This document shows positions 1 through 9,030 of a stretch of DNA of 64,000 nt, in pieces; within the stretch, counting starts at the first letter, position 1; each line of letters opens with the position of its first letter. The DNA lies in the NCBI GenBank assembly GCA_947495055.1, contig CANLXO010000013.1, positions 1 through 64,000 of the forward strand, given 5' to 3'. Source of the DNA: an uncultured Psychrobacter sp. (GTDB lineage: Bacteria; Pseudomonadota; Gammaproteobacteria; Pseudomonadales; Moraxellaceae). A program made the translations under genes and the position numbers. The notes beneath the pieces are model-generated. The model was given only the letters and a program-made list of their open reading frames with translations, was not told the DNA's origin and made no database searches.

Positions 1-130
1 AGCTTGTCAAACTATGAAAGTGTTGATAGTTAAGTAATTATATCGATATCACCTTTATCCTTGATTCAGTTAGGATAAGTGATACTTAGTCAAATAAGTA
101 AAACCAACAGACTCATATCTAACCCCCTTT
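1..130 (+). other. 23S-5S rRNA spacer
   Basis: A+T-rich sequence directly before the 5S gene with no coding potential. By position it should be the spacer after a 23S rRNA gene that lies left of the window. I do not recognise 23S sequence in it, so this rests on context. Confidence 0.6.
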
Positions 131-244
131 GCTGACGACAATAGCACGATGGCACCACCTGATCCCTTCCCGAACTCAGAAGTGAAACATCGTTGCGCCA
201 ATGGTAGTGTGGCTCCGGCCATGTGAGAGTAGGTCATCGTCAGC
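131..244 (+). rRNA. rrf: 5S ribosomal RNA
   Basis: The terminal stem is visible: GCTGACGA at 131-138 pairs perfectly with TCGTCAGC at 237-244. Between them lie the conserved 5S segments CCTGATCCCTTCCCGAACTC, GAAGTGAAAC and GTGTGGCTCCGGCCATGTGA with GAGAGTAGGTCA. The length is close to the usual 115-120 nt, so the true ends may lie one to three bases further out. It is the last gene of an rRNA operon transcribed rightwards. Confidence 0.95.
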
Positions 245-254
245 TCTCTATTCC

Positions 255-289
255 AAAAACCCCCGACATTAAGTTGTTGGGGTTTTTTT
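255..289 (+). terminator. rRNA operon terminator
   Basis: A 7-bp stem (CCCCGAC at 261-267 with GTTGGGG at 276-282, one G-T pair) sits between an A tract and a run of seven T. It lies about 16 bases after the 5S gene, as expected for rho-independent termination. Confidence 0.85.
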
Positions 290-401
290 ATGGCTGATAC
301 TTAGTAATTACTGAATATTAGTGTATACTTCGTTTACACTCCAGACATATTGTGACACTTGATAGACAAATCAGATTGTGCTTATATTTTGCTAAAATGA
401 T

Positions 402-430
402 TTGACTTATATCATTATAATTGATATTTT
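402..430 (+). promoter_or_regulatory. possible sigma-70 promoter of the TRAP operon
   Basis: TTGACT at 402-407 and TATTTT at 425-430 are separated by 17 bases, which fits a sigma-70 promoter. It would leave a leader of about 110 bases before dctP. The surroundings are very A+T rich, so chance matches are likely. Confidence 0.3.
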
Positions 431-547
431 TGTTTGGTGTTTTTTAAGTCTGCAACTTATATCTACTTTTAAGACTAGTAGATAAATCGTAGACATCAAA
501 TGAAGTGAACACTCACTTTTTCTATTAATTATCAAAAGGAATTGGTA

Positions 548-1618
548 ATGAGACTTGCCCCTCTCTTTTCAATCGGTGCTCTAGCTGCAATGAGCTTATT
601 AGGTTGTTCTAATCAGTCCGATACAGCGGGTGACGACACTGCTGCAACGACTGAAACTGCCTCTCAAGAAACAACCACTCTACGTTTTTCACATTTTTGG
701 CCTGCCACCTCTAACATCAGCAAAGAAGTCTTTGAGCCTTGGGCTAAAAAAATTGAAGATGAGTCTGGCGGTCGCTTAAAAGTTGAGCTTTATCCTTCGG
801 CGACACTAAGTAAAGCCGATGTTACCTACGAAGCTGCGGTTAAGGGTACTATTGATATTGGCTCACAAGTCCAAGGTTACACTGCTGGACGTTTTCCGCT
901 AACTCAAATTACTGAATTGCCAGGTTTATCTAACTCTGCTACTCAGATGGGCTGCATGATGCAGACGCTGTATGATGACGGTACTATCGCTGGTGAATAC
1001 GAAGACTCACACGTACTGTTCATGTATGGTGTTGGCCCTGGTGCCTTGCATACTACTGATAAGCTAATCCGTACTCCATCTGACATGGAAGGTCTGCGTA
1101 TCCGCCGTCCGTCAGCGGTCGCTGGTGACATTATCGAGAGTATGGGCGCATCTCCTGTTGGTCTACCTGCTAATGATATGTATACCTCTCTACAGCGCGG
1201 TGTTGTTGATGGTTTGAGTTTCCCATGGGAAGCGGTTACAACCTTCAAAATTGATGAGCTAACTAAATATCACACCAACCTTCCGCTATATACCTCTGGT
1301 CTTATGGTTACTATGAACCAAGACACTTATGATGGTTTGTCTGACGATCTCAAAAAGATCATCGATGACAATTCAGGTATGGCAATGGCCAAAGAAGTCG
1401 GTCAGATGTTCGACAAACACGACCAAGTTGCTATTCAAGCTGCCAGAGATAATGGTGATGAAATGGTTGATATCCCTGATCCATTAAATGATCCTGATTG
1501 GAAAGGTCCTCTTGAAGCAGGTACACAAAAGTATCTAGATGACGTCAATGCTCTAGGTTTAGATGCAGATGGTGTCTATGAAAAAGCTAAGGCTGCTAGT
1601 GCTGCTTGTGCAACCTAA
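548..1618 (+). CDS. dctP: TRAP transporter substrate-binding lipoprotein DctP
   Basis: Extracytoplasmic solute-binding protein of a tripartite ATP-independent periplasmic transporter. It captures an organic acid in the periplasm and hands it to the DctQM membrane pair. The 356-residue product starts with a lipoprotein signal ending in the lipobox LLGC (Cys20). The family signature around GLRIRRPSAVAGDIIESMGA follows, with the conserved arginine that usually binds a carboxylate, then LQRGVVDGLSFPWE. The start at 548 is preferred over the upstream TTG because AAAAGGA at 534-540 is correctly spaced and the signal peptide begins there. It is the first gene of an operon, 21 bases before dctQ. The substrate cannot be read from sequence; C4-dicarboxylates or other carboxylates are likely. 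Confidence 0.93.
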   Translation: MRLAPLFSIGALAAMSLLGCSNQSDTAGDDTAATTETASQETTTLRFSHFWPATSNISKEVFEPWAKKIEDESGGRLKVELYPSATLSKADVTYEAAVKGTIDIGSQVQGYTAGRFPLTQITELPGLSNSATQMGCMMQTLYDDGTIAGEYEDSHVLFMYGVGPGALHTTDKLIRTPSDMEGLRIRRPSAVAGDIIESMGASPVGLPANDMYTSLQRGVVDGLSFPWEAVTTFKIDELTKYHTNLPLYTSGLMVTMNQDTYDGLSDDLKKIIDDNSGMAMAKEVGQMFDKHDQVAIQAARDNGDEMVDIPDPLNDPDWKGPLEAGTQKYLDDVNALGLDADGVYEKAKAASAACAT

Positions 1619-1639
1619 TTAACTTGAGGCAATGACAAC

Positions 1640-2167
1640 ATGGCATTTTTGGTTAGAATCAGCACTCTTATCTCTAGGTTATGCCAATTAATAGGTGGTA
1701 TTAGTCTCGTAGTCATCGTTCTTGTCACTATTGCAGACGTAGTAGCACGCTACGTCTTCAAAATGACAGGCGGTGAGTTTGGTTTTACGGTCAAAGGTAG
1801 CGTTGAGATTGTCTCTTACTTCATGCTATTTTCCCTGTTGGCCGCTTTTGCAGCTTATGTTGAGCGGTCTCAAATTATCGTTGATGTTTTCACTCAAAAA
1901 ATGTCCAAGGCTATGAAAGGCTATATGATGGGCGTTTTCATGATCGGCTTTTTCTTCATTGGTCTGGTGTTTACTTGGGGACTATATGAGAGCGTTCATG
2001 ATGCTATAGAGTTTGGTAAGGTCACTCAAGATCTTAGAATCTCTATGGTACCTATCTACGCGCTGAGTTCATTTTTGAGTTTTTTACTGGCTATCCGCTC
2101 GCTAATTGAAGCCATCAACATATTTAGAACAGGCGAATTCTATGACGCCGAGGAGACAGGCGCATGA
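1640..2167 (+). CDS. dctQ: TRAP transporter small permease DctQ
   Basis: Small membrane subunit of the TRAP transporter; it forms the permease with DctM. The 175 residues show four hydrophobic segments, at about 15-37, 55-75, 95-120 and 135-158, as usual for the DctQ family. The early motif ADVVARYVF and the following glycines are typical (usual form: D..-R.-VF). The stop overlaps the dctM start by four bases (ATGA), so translation is probably coupled. A GAGG lies upstream of the ATG at 1640. Confidence 0.92.
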   Translation: MAFLVRISTLISRLCQLIGGISLVVIVLVTIADVVARYVFKMTGGEFGFTVKGSVEIVSYFMLFSLLAAFAAYVERSQIIVDVFTQKMSKAMKGYMMGVFMIGFFFIGLVFTWGLYESVHDAIEFGKVTQDLRISMVPIYALSSFLSFLLAIRSLIEAINIFRTGEFYDAEETGA

Positions 2168-3453
2168 GTCCAGAAATTATCGGTGCAATTGGTTTAATAT
2201 GCATGATTCTGCTGGTAGTCGTAAGAGTACCTGTTGCACTTGCAATGTTAGGCGTCGGTTTGGTTGGATTTGGTGCAGTTACCAGTCCTAGTGGCGCTCT
2301 ACAAATGCTTAAAGACATTCCTGTTGATGTATTAGCAAAATATGACTTTAGCGCTATTCCATTGTTTATTTTGATGGGTGTTTTTGCGACCCATTCAGGT
2401 ATGGCAAGTAAGTTATTTGACTCTACTAGAGTAATATTCGGTGGTGTACGCGGTAGCCTTGGGATTGCCGGTATTGGATCTTCTGGTATTTTTGCTTCTA
2501 TATCAGGGTCGTCTTTAGCCACAGCCTCTACTATGACTCGCGTGGCTTTGCCGCAAATGGAGAAGTACGGTTATCAGCCTGGTTTTGCTTGCGGTATTTT
2601 AGCTGCTGGCGGTACGCTTGGTATTATGATTCCACCAAGTATTGCACTACTGGTCTATGCTATTTTAACCGAGCAATCGGTTGGCGATATGTTTATCGCC
2701 GGCTTCTTGCCTGGTATTTTAGGCATGGTGATGTACTCAATAACGGTCATGATTATGGTGCGCTGGAAGCCGCATTTAGCTCAGCGCGGTGAGCGTACGT
2801 CATGGAAGGAAAAAATCCTTTCTTTGACAGGTCTTATTCCGTTTGGATTTATATTTGTTGTTATTATTTTTGGTATCTTCTTTGGGTTATTTACACCTAC
2901 TGAAGGTGCAGCTGTCGGTGCTTTTGTATCTTGGCTCTATGCTGCTGCCAAAGGCATGCGTTTTAAAGGCCTTAAGCAGTCCTTAGTTGAGACACTCGCG
3001 TTATCAGCCGTTGTGTTCTTTATGCTACTCGGTGCTGAGGCACTTGGGTATTTTATCTCAGTATCGCGATTGTCTTATACCTTAGCGTCTTGGATTGGCG
3101 GTTTATCAGTTAGTCCTATGATCGTTCTAATTTGTATTTTGATTATGTACTTCTTGCTAGGCTTATTTATGGACGCCTTAGCAATGCTAGTCATTACTAT
3201 TCCAGTCGTTTATCCCATTATTTTAGCACTTGGGTTTGATCCGGTATGGTTTGGTATTATTGCGGTATTAACAGTAGAGCTTGGATTGATTACGCCGCCA
3301 ATGGGTATGAATATCTTTGTGATTAAAGCAGTTGCCCCGCATATCAAGCTTGGTGATATGTTTAAGGGAGTAGCGCCTTTTATTGTTTCAGACGTGATAC
3401 GTTTGGTAATTTTGGTCGCTTTCCCTGCTATATCCTTAGTCTTACTCAGCTAA
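2164..3453 (+). CDS. dctM: TRAP transporter large permease DctM
   Basis: Large permease subunit that moves the substrate inward using the sodium gradient. At 429 residues it matches the family and has about a dozen hydrophobic helices. Family features are visible: the gating region with GILAAGGTLGIMIPPSIALLVY at about 142-163, and the mirrored second half with ELGLITPPMGMNIFVIK at about 379-395. These two proline-rich loops are the hairpin regions of the DctM/IT superfamily fold. It closes the operon and is followed by a clear terminator. Confidence 0.95.
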   Translation: MSPEIIGAIGLICMILLVVVRVPVALAMLGVGLVGFGAVTSPSGALQMLKDIPVDVLAKYDFSAIPLFILMGVFATHSGMASKLFDSTRVIFGGVRGSLGIAGIGSSGIFASISGSSLATASTMTRVALPQMEKYGYQPGFACGILAAGGTLGIMIPPSIALLVYAILTEQSVGDMFIAGFLPGILGMVMYSITVMIMVRWKPHLAQRGERTSWKEKILSLTGLIPFGFIFVVIIFGIFFGLFTPTEGAAVGAFVSWLYAAAKGMRFKGLKQSLVETLALSAVVFFMLLGAEALGYFISVSRLSYTLASWIGGLSVSPMIVLICILIMYFLLGLFMDALAMLVITIPVVYPIILALGFDPVWFGIIAVLTVELGLITPPMGMNIFVIKAVAPHIKLGDMFKGVAPFIVSDVIRLVILVAFPAISLVLLS

Positions 3454-3482
3454 AACAGTGATAGCTAAAGCAGTCTAAGGAG

Positions 3483-3516
3483 AGCCACATCGTTATTATG
3501 ACGATGTGGCTTTTTT
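3483..3516 (+). terminator. terminator of dctPQM
   Basis: Perfect 11-bp stem (AGCCACATCGT at 3483-3493 with ACGATGTGGCT at 3501-3511), a 7-base loop and a T run. It lies 30 bases after the dctM stop. Confidence 0.92.
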
Positions 3517-3667
3517 GTGTATGGTGTTTTTGTTGTTTATTGATACAAATTTATAGCGACCTAACAGTAATAGATTTACCAAAAACTTTTACTAATCAAA
3601 GTGGCGGATATAGTAGACTGAGCAAAGTTTATGTTTTATCTCTCCCCAAAAGCTGACGAGTAAAGTT

Positions 3668-4720
3668 ATGGCTGTTGATTTTAGTAAAACCTTAATCGTT
3701 GCAATATCAGCAACGGCTTTGTTCGATTTGTCAGAGTCTGAGAATCACCTAGCTGATTTATTGCAGCAGTCCCCTAAGAGTGCTATCAGTAAATTTCGCA
3801 GCTATATGGCAGCACGCGAGAACGATGATCTGAGTATAGGGGCAGGATACCCTTTGATTAAAGCGTTACTTAATCTAAATGCATATTGCGATACTGCTGC
3901 TTTGGTAGATAAGACAATCGAAGCGCCTTTAGTCGAAGTGGTCATCGTATCCAAGAGTAGTCCAGACACGGGAATTCAGGTACTAAATGCCATACGTGCA
4001 CACAAGTTAAATATCTCGCGATCTGCATTTATATCAGGAAGTCCTGTTGCGCCTTATATTGATGACTTTAAGGTTGATTTATTTTTGACGACCAATCGCG
4101 ATGATGCGCAGCAAGTGACAGATGCCAATATCTGCGCTTGTGCCATATTAGATGCCACGCCTGTCAATACTTATGAGCTTGATACTGAGCAGTTGCGTAT
4201 CGCCTTTGATGGGGATGCGGTGTTGTTCGATGATTCAGGCGAGCTATTATACAAACAAAAAGGTCTACGCGCCTTTCATGATCGTGAAGCTAAAATGAGT
4301 GATATGCCGATTGAAAAAGGGCCTTATGCTGAACTACTCATTAAGCTCTCAAAATTACAATCTCGATTGCCTACGTTGTTAGAGCATAGCCCTGTAAAAA
4401 TTGCGCTGGTCACAGCGCGTAATGCGCCTGCCGATCTGCGCGCTATAAAGACGCTAAGAGAGTGGGGTGTCAATGTCGATATGGCGTTTTTTTTGGGTGG
4501 ATTAAATAAAACTGCTATTCTTAAAACCTTTGCTCCACACATATTTTTTGATGATTCAATCAAGCATATTGATGCCGCGCGGCAGTTTGTACCAACTGCC
4601 TTAGTGCCTTATCATTCAAGCTCACTCTTACATAATAATAATTATCTAAAAGAAGTTAAGGATGCATCATCATTACTATTTAAGCCTGTACAACAACCTG
4701 TTATGGCAGTTACTCAATAA
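3668..4720 (+). CDS. cytosolic 5'-nucleotidase (cN-I family)
   Basis: The 350-residue soluble protein belongs to the 5'-nucleotidase family that includes vertebrate cN-I (Pfam 5-nucleotidase), which dephosphorylates nucleoside monophosphates. Recognised parts are the N-terminal opening DFSKTLIVAISATALFDL, the SKSSPDTGIQVLNAI region, the central FDGDAVLFDD motif (residues about 178-187, a haloacid-dehalogenase-like acidic site) and the late FFDDS motif. Bacterial members are usually 300-340 residues, so it is full length. It stands alone with its own 150-base upstream region. The substrate (AMP, IMP or other) is not decided by sequence. Confidence 0.82.
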   Translation: MAVDFSKTLIVAISATALFDLSESENHLADLLQQSPKSAISKFRSYMAARENDDLSIGAGYPLIKALLNLNAYCDTAALVDKTIEAPLVEVVIVSKSSPDTGIQVLNAIRAHKLNISRSAFISGSPVAPYIDDFKVDLFLTTNRDDAQQVTDANICACAILDATPVNTYELDTEQLRIAFDGDAVLFDDSGELLYKQKGLRAFHDREAKMSDMPIEKGPYAELLIKLSKLQSRLPTLLEHSPVKIALVTARNAPADLRAIKTLREWGVNVDMAFFLGGLNKTAILKTFAPHIFFDDSIKHIDAARQFVPTALVPYHSSSLLHNNNYLKEVKDASSLLFKPVQQPVMAVTQ

Positions 4721-4749
4721 GTTCTTGTACTATTAAGTTCTTGTACTAT
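4718..4749. repeat. perfect 16-bp tandem duplication
   Basis: TAAGTTCTTGTACTAT occurs twice without a break (4718-4733 and 4734-4749). The first copy starts exactly at the stop codon of the nucleotidase gene. The duplication is bracketed by a second direct repeat, TTATGGCAGT, at 4701-4710 and 4749-4758. Confidence 0.9.
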
Positions 4750-4821
4750 TTATGGCAGTAATATTTTGCAAAAGCCTACAAGCAGTAAAGGGGGTTATAT
4801 GCTCATCACCAGAGAATATAT

Positions 4822-5427
4822 ATGAATTGGTCAGCTTTATTTGATTTAATCATTGCAAGACTAAAGCAAGTTTTTGGTCTTTATGCTTTTGTGCTTGTCC
4901 CTATGTGGGGTATGTTTTTTTTGAATGAAGTGTTCTTATTTGGATTGTGGAATATCTTTGGTATCGTCCCACGCGCGTTAGATGTCGGTAGTATGATAGG
5001 GGTGTTTGCATCATGGACTATGCATGGCAATTTTGCGCATCTACTTGGCAACAGCATAACCTTACTACAGATTCTGTTCTTATTTGGATTGTTCGAAAAT
5101 AATGCTTATCGCACGACGATAAAACTCATTATCGCATCAGGAGCTGTGACTTGGATAATAGGATCGCCGTTATCTATCCATATCGGCGCATCAGGACTGT
5201 GCTTTGCTATGCTTGGGTACATGATAGGCGGCGCACTATTTGCACGGCGCTGGGGTTATTTGATAGCTTGTATTGTGATGGGAGCTGGATATTGGCTGAC
5301 TATAAAACAAGGATTGATGCCGCAAGAGGGCATCTCGTTTGCTGCGCACTTTGGTGGTCTGTGCGCAGGCTTATTGATAGGGGCAAACTCAAAACATGAT
5401 TATACCGCGTTGACTAGAAGACGCTGA
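4822..5427 (+). CDS. rhomboid family intramembrane serine protease
   Basis: A 201-residue polytopic membrane protein. Rhomboid proteases cleave transmembrane helices with a Ser-His dyad. The catalytic serine lies in the GxSG motif HIGASGLCFAMLG (Ser124) and the histidine in AAHFGGLCAG (His176). The conserved HGNFAHLLGN loop (68-77) is also present. Six hydrophobic segments fit the basic rhomboid core; no extra domain is seen. It is short compared with GlpG because the cytoplasmic N-terminal domain is missing. The substrate is unknown and the gene is not in an obvious operon. Confidence 0.9.
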   Translation: MNWSALFDLIIARLKQVFGLYAFVLVPMWGMFFLNEVFLFGLWNIFGIVPRALDVGSMIGVFASWTMHGNFAHLLGNSITLLQILFLFGLFENNAYRTTIKLIIASGAVTWIIGSPLSIHIGASGLCFAMLGYMIGGALFARRWGYLIACIVMGAGYWLTIKQGLMPQEGISFAAHFGGLCAGLLIGANSKHDYTALTRRR

Positions 5428-5501
5428 TGATCAAAATATTTGCAAAAGAGCCTTCTTACGATATGTATAGGACTATCGACTAGCACCACTATGACATCTC
5501 T

Positions 5502-6047
5502 CTAGCCTTTATTCGTACAGACATTAATGTATAGCAGATCATCGGTTGCAAGCTCTCGCCATGCTGTGGTTTGCTCGACGTATTCTCTTACATCAAGAGT
5601 ATTACCTTTTTCTGGAATAATATAGTCTGCTCGTGCAGGCGCTGCACAATCAATCACTTGTGGAATCTGTTGTACGCTTCTGCGCCTCTCAAACAAATAC
5701 AAGTTAACCAAATATATATCTGGATCGTCCACTTGAGCGACAGCATTGCCACTATCTGCTGCTATAAAACGCAGAATATGAGGTTTGATGTAAGACCAGG
5801 GACGAAACCATTCTGTACTCTCAGCAGTTTTGACTACCGTCACGCCATCAGGTAGCTTAGCAACTTGCTGCGGATACCAGTTGTACTCTTGGTTTATCTG
5901 AAAAGCAAACATACCAATAGCGGCAAATAAAGGAATAAGCCATTTAGGGGCGCGCTTGCCTGCCAGCTTACTCAAGTGAGTTATAATCAGTGCCAACCCA
6001 GCCATACCAAAGGCAGCAGCTATGGTAGCAATAAACTCAAAAAGCAT
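5502..6047 (-). CDS. hypothetical inner-membrane protein with two N-terminal helices
   Basis: I do not recognise a family. The 181 residues begin with two membrane segments (about 2-23 and 36-52). These are followed by a soluble part of about 125 residues, probably periplasmic, rich in aromatic and charged residues. Two cysteines in the soluble part (in VIDCAAPARAD and NVCTNKG) could form a disulfide. The gene converges on the rhomboid gene and lies downstream of the symporter operon terminator, so it is probably transcribed alone. Confidence 0.7.
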   Translation of the reverse strand: MLFEFIATIAAAFGMAGLALIITHLSKLAGKRAPKWLIPLFAAIGMFAFQINQEYNWYPQQVAKLPDGVTVVKTAESTEWFRPWSYIKPHILRFIAADSGNAVAQVDDPDIYLVNLYLFERRRSVQQIPQVIDCAAPARADYIIPEKGNTLDVREYVEQTTAWRELATDDLLYINVCTNKG

Positions 6048-6093
6048 AGAATTTCCTTAATACGATAAATAGAATTGTACAATAGCTATAGGC

Positions 6094-6133
6094 TAAAAAA
6101 ATCACTCACAAGCAGCTGCTGCCTGTGAGTGAT
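6094..6133 (-). terminator. terminator of the symporter operon
   Basis: Read leftwards, ATCACTCACA and TGTGAGTGAT (10 bp perfect) enclose a GC-rich loop and are followed by a run of seven T. It sits 48 bases beyond the symporter stop. Confidence 0.88.
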
Positions 6134-6181
6134 CGTTAGTGTAGCAAATATAGGTCACTGACGTGATGTATACCTAGCGGC

Positions 6182-8050
6182 TTAGTGGTCAATTGCTCCG
6201 CCAGCACCGCGTGGTGAACGTACGCTTTCAACCAATTCTTGGATATGAGCTGGTGGCGGCGCTGTTGCGTAAGAGACTGCAAAGGCTACTGCAAAGTTAA
6301 TCAATGCACCAATCGCACCAAATGATAGTGGTGAGATACCAAATAACCAGTATTCAGCGGTATCTGGGAAGTTAGCAGTTCCGCCAACAAAGAACCAGCC
6401 TTTGAATACAAAGATATAGACTAAGGTGCTAATTAGACCTGCAAGCATACCAAAGATTGCGCCTAGGTTATTAATACGCTTAGAGAAAATACCCATCATG
6501 AGTGCTGGGAACAGTGACGCTCCTGCGATACCAAAGGCTAGAGCAACAACCTGAGCGGCAAATCCTGGTGGATTGAGACCGAGCCACGTTGCGACAACAA
6601 TAGCAACACCCATCGAGATACGTGCAGCTAGTAGCTCACCTTTATCCGTGATGTTTGGATTAAGGTTACGCTTAATCAAATCATGACTGATGGCTGATGA
6701 GATAGCAAGCAATAGACCTGCGGCTGTTGATAGTGCTGCAGCCAAACCACCTGCTGCGATAAGACCAATAACCCATGGTGGAAGCTGCGCAATTTCAGGG
6801 TTAGCTAGTACTAAGATATCAGCGTTAACGTCAAGCTCATTACCTTCCCAGCCTGCGTCAGTGAAGCGTCCGTCGAGTGCTGCATCTTGTGTGGCGCGAG
6901 CGGTATCGACAGCTGCTGTTGCTGCAACTACGTCGCCACCATCAGTCTCTGCTGCAGTCAATGCAAGCTGAGCTGCACCAAGACCGCTATCGTTATAAAG
7001 CTGGATACGACCATCGTTGTTAAGATCATTGTACTTGATAAGACCCGTATCTTCCCACGTTTTCATCCAATCAGGACGCTGCTCATAAGTAAGTGCTGGC
7101 TGATCTACACCTTGTGGATAAACAGTATCAATAAGGTTCAAACGTGCCATAGCACCAACAGCAGGCGCTGTGAAGTACAAGAGAGAGATAAAGACTAGAG
7201 TCCAACCGGCTGTCCAACGTGCATCAGCAACTTTAGGAACCGTGAAGAAGCGAATGATAACGTGCGGTAGACCTGCTGTACCTATCATAAGTGATAAGGT
7301 AAATAGCACCATGTTAAGCTTGTTTGGTACATCAGCAGTATAAGCAGTAAATCCAAGGTCAGTGACGACCTGGTTAAGCTTAGTCAAAATAGGTACACCT
7401 GATTCAACATGGTTTGAGAACAAACCTAAGCCTGGAATCGGATTGCCAGTCAATTCAAGTGAGATAAAGACTGCTGGGATAGTATAAGCAATCATTAGAA
7501 CCACATACTGCGCAACCTGCGTGTAGGTAATCCCTTTCATACCACCAAGTACCGCGTAGAAGAAAACAACGACAGCTGCGATAAGTAGACCAGTTGTGTT
7601 TTCAACTTCCAAAAAGCGTGAGAAGGCAACACCGGCACCAGTCATCTGACCGATAACGTAAGTGGTTGATGCGACAATCAAACAAACCACGGCAATCATA
7701 GCCGCTGTTTTTGAGTAGAAGCGATCGGCGATAAAATCAGGAACCGTAAACTTACCGAACTTACGTAAGTAAGGCGCTAATAGCATAGCGAGTAGAACGT
7801 AACCGCCTGTCCAACCCATCAAGTAAGTTGAGGCGCCATAGCCACCTGCAGCAATCAAGCCTGCCATTGAAATAAACGACGCAGCACTCATCCAATCCGC
7901 GGCGGTTGCCATACCATTGACGACAGGGTGAACACCACCGCCTGCAACGTAGAATTCACTGGTCGTTCCAGCACGTGCCCAAATTGCGATACCGAAGTAT
8001 AGCGCAAAGGATAGGCCTACAAAAATAATGTTAATCGTAAATTGACTCAT
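6182..8050 (-). CDS. sodium:solute symporter (VC_2705 subfamily, acetate permease-like)
   Basis: A 622-residue member of the sodium:solute symporter family, close to the ActP-like VC_2705 subfamily, likely moving acetate or another short carboxylate with sodium. The start shows the usual hydrophobic helix and ATAADWMSAASFISMAG (49-65). GYGASTYLMGWTGGYVLL and IGTAGLPHVIIRFFT (256-270) are also family hallmarks, and about 13 membrane segments are visible. Between helices, at about 312-424, lies a long hydrophilic insert. It carries DLNNDGRI (342-349), which looks like an EF-hand calcium-binding loop. The insert itself is typical of this subfamily, from memory. The gene lies 3 bases after the DUF4212 gene, so the two are co-translated. 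The substrate is inferred only from the family. Confidence 0.88.
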   Translation of the reverse strand: MSQFTINIIFVGLSFALYFGIAIWARAGTTSEFYVAGGGVHPVVNGMATAADWMSAASFISMAGLIAAGGYGASTYLMGWTGGYVLLAMLLAPYLRKFGKFTVPDFIADRFYSKTAAMIAVVCLIVASTTYVIGQMTGAGVAFSRFLEVENTTGLLIAAVVVFFYAVLGGMKGITYTQVAQYVVLMIAYTIPAVFISLELTGNPIPGLGLFSNHVESGVPILTKLNQVVTDLGFTAYTADVPNKLNMVLFTLSLMIGTAGLPHVIIRFFTVPKVADARWTAGWTLVFISLLYFTAPAVGAMARLNLIDTVYPQGVDQPALTYEQRPDWMKTWEDTGLIKYNDLNNDGRIQLYNDSGLGAAQLALTAAETDGGDVVAATAAVDTARATQDAALDGRFTDAGWEGNELDVNADILVLANPEIAQLPPWVIGLIAAGGLAAALSTAAGLLLAISSAISHDLIKRNLNPNITDKGELLAARISMGVAIVVATWLGLNPPGFAAQVVALAFGIAGASLFPALMMGIFSKRINNLGAIFGMLAGLISTLVYIFVFKGWFFVGGTANFPDTAEYWLFGISPLSFGAIGALINFAVAFAVSYATAPPPAHIQELVESVRSPRGAGGAIDH

Positions 8051-8053
8051 GCT

Positions 8054-8314
8054 CTATTCCTCGTCTACGCCATATTGTTTATCTAGCTTATTCATACGCC
8101 AAGCGTAAAAGAAAATTAAGATGATAAAGACGCCAATGGATCCTTGTTGAGCAAACCAAAAGCCTAGGTCGGTACCACCAATTTTGATACCAGCCAATAA
8201 GGGACGTAAAAGAATAGCGAAGCCATAAGATACTAAGGCCCATATAAATAGGCTACCTAGAATAAGACGGACATTGGCACGCCAATAACCCGATGAATCG
8301 TTGTGGTTCTCCAT
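8054..8314 (-). CDS. DUF4212 small membrane subunit of the symporter
   Basis: An 86-residue protein with two membrane helices (about 13-38 and 52-73) and the family motif YWRANVRLI near the start. DUF4212 proteins occur directly upstream of VC_2705-type symporters and are thought to be their small partner. The start at 8314 is chosen over the upstream ATG because AAAGGAG sits 7 bases before it. The gap to the symporter is only 3 bases. Its exact role is unknown. Confidence 0.9.
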   Translation of the reverse strand: MENHNDSSGYWRANVRLILGSLFIWALVSYGFAILLRPLLAGIKIGGTDLGFWFAQQGSIGVFIILIFFYAWRMNKLDKQYGVDEE

Positions 8315-9030
8315 AGGACAACTCCTTTTGCCTAACATAAAAACAAGATGTTTGATTAAAAGCTAACCAGTCATTGTGATTTAACATTTATCGCCGCAAG
8401 CGATCTGATATTGTCTACATCAAAGCTTTAAGACCTTGTACAGACTGCTAAATCATAATGACCCGAAATACTGCCAATCAATTGTATCAGTGGGGTGAGT
8501 AATGTTGATACTCTCTATCAGCTCAAAATCACGCTATAAAGAGTAGTGATTATAATAGCGGTTAATATACTGCTACCAGTATCGGATAATGTTCCAAATC
8601 CAATGTGGATTTCATTTTTGGAACAGCAGCCCATCTACTCGCTTGTTAATGACTATACTGGACAGTCATAAACCTATTAGGAATATATACAAAATTGGGT
8701 CAATTAACAATAAGTAATTTAAAATTACTTTAACGTAACGAAGTACGTAGTCTGTAAATATATATGGCATAAGAAACGAAGTATCTGCTCAAAGACCGCC
8801 ATACTGTGCTATCAGCACTAAAGTTATAAAATTAGCTTGCTAAAAATTTTACAAAAACTAAAATAAATGTTTGTTATTTATTTAGTGAATACTTCTACAA
8901 ATGTAGCTTTTGACAAAAATCTAGCTAGATTTAATGATTTAGCAGAATCTTGTTCTGGCTAGATTTATAACGTGCTATGTGTTATGCAGATTACATGTTA
9001 TTAGTGAATGAATACTTTAAATGAACCATA
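8315..9030. other. long A+T-rich intergenic region with inverted repeats
   Basis: Over 700 bases without a convincing gene. The part next to 8314 must hold the promoter of the symporter operon. Two symmetrical structures stand out: GTTCCAAA at 8591-8598 pairing with TTTTGGAAC near 8616-8624 around an inner TCCA/TGGA hairpin, and the perfect palindrome AAGTAATTT-A-AAATTACTT at 8712-8730. CTAGATTTA is repeated at about 8933 and 8959. A small RNA or a regulator-bound control region is possible, but nothing identifies one. Confidence 0.5.

Noticed and set aside
943..1248. Minus-strand frame of 101 codons inside dctP
   Set aside because: It lies fully inside a gene with a clear family match and its translation has no recognisable motif. 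The same applies to the other antisense frames within real genes, such as those in ETF-QO, clpX and fadB.
3668..4720. The nucleotidase gene as part of the TRAP operon
   Set aside because: A strong terminator (3483-3516) separates it from dctM.
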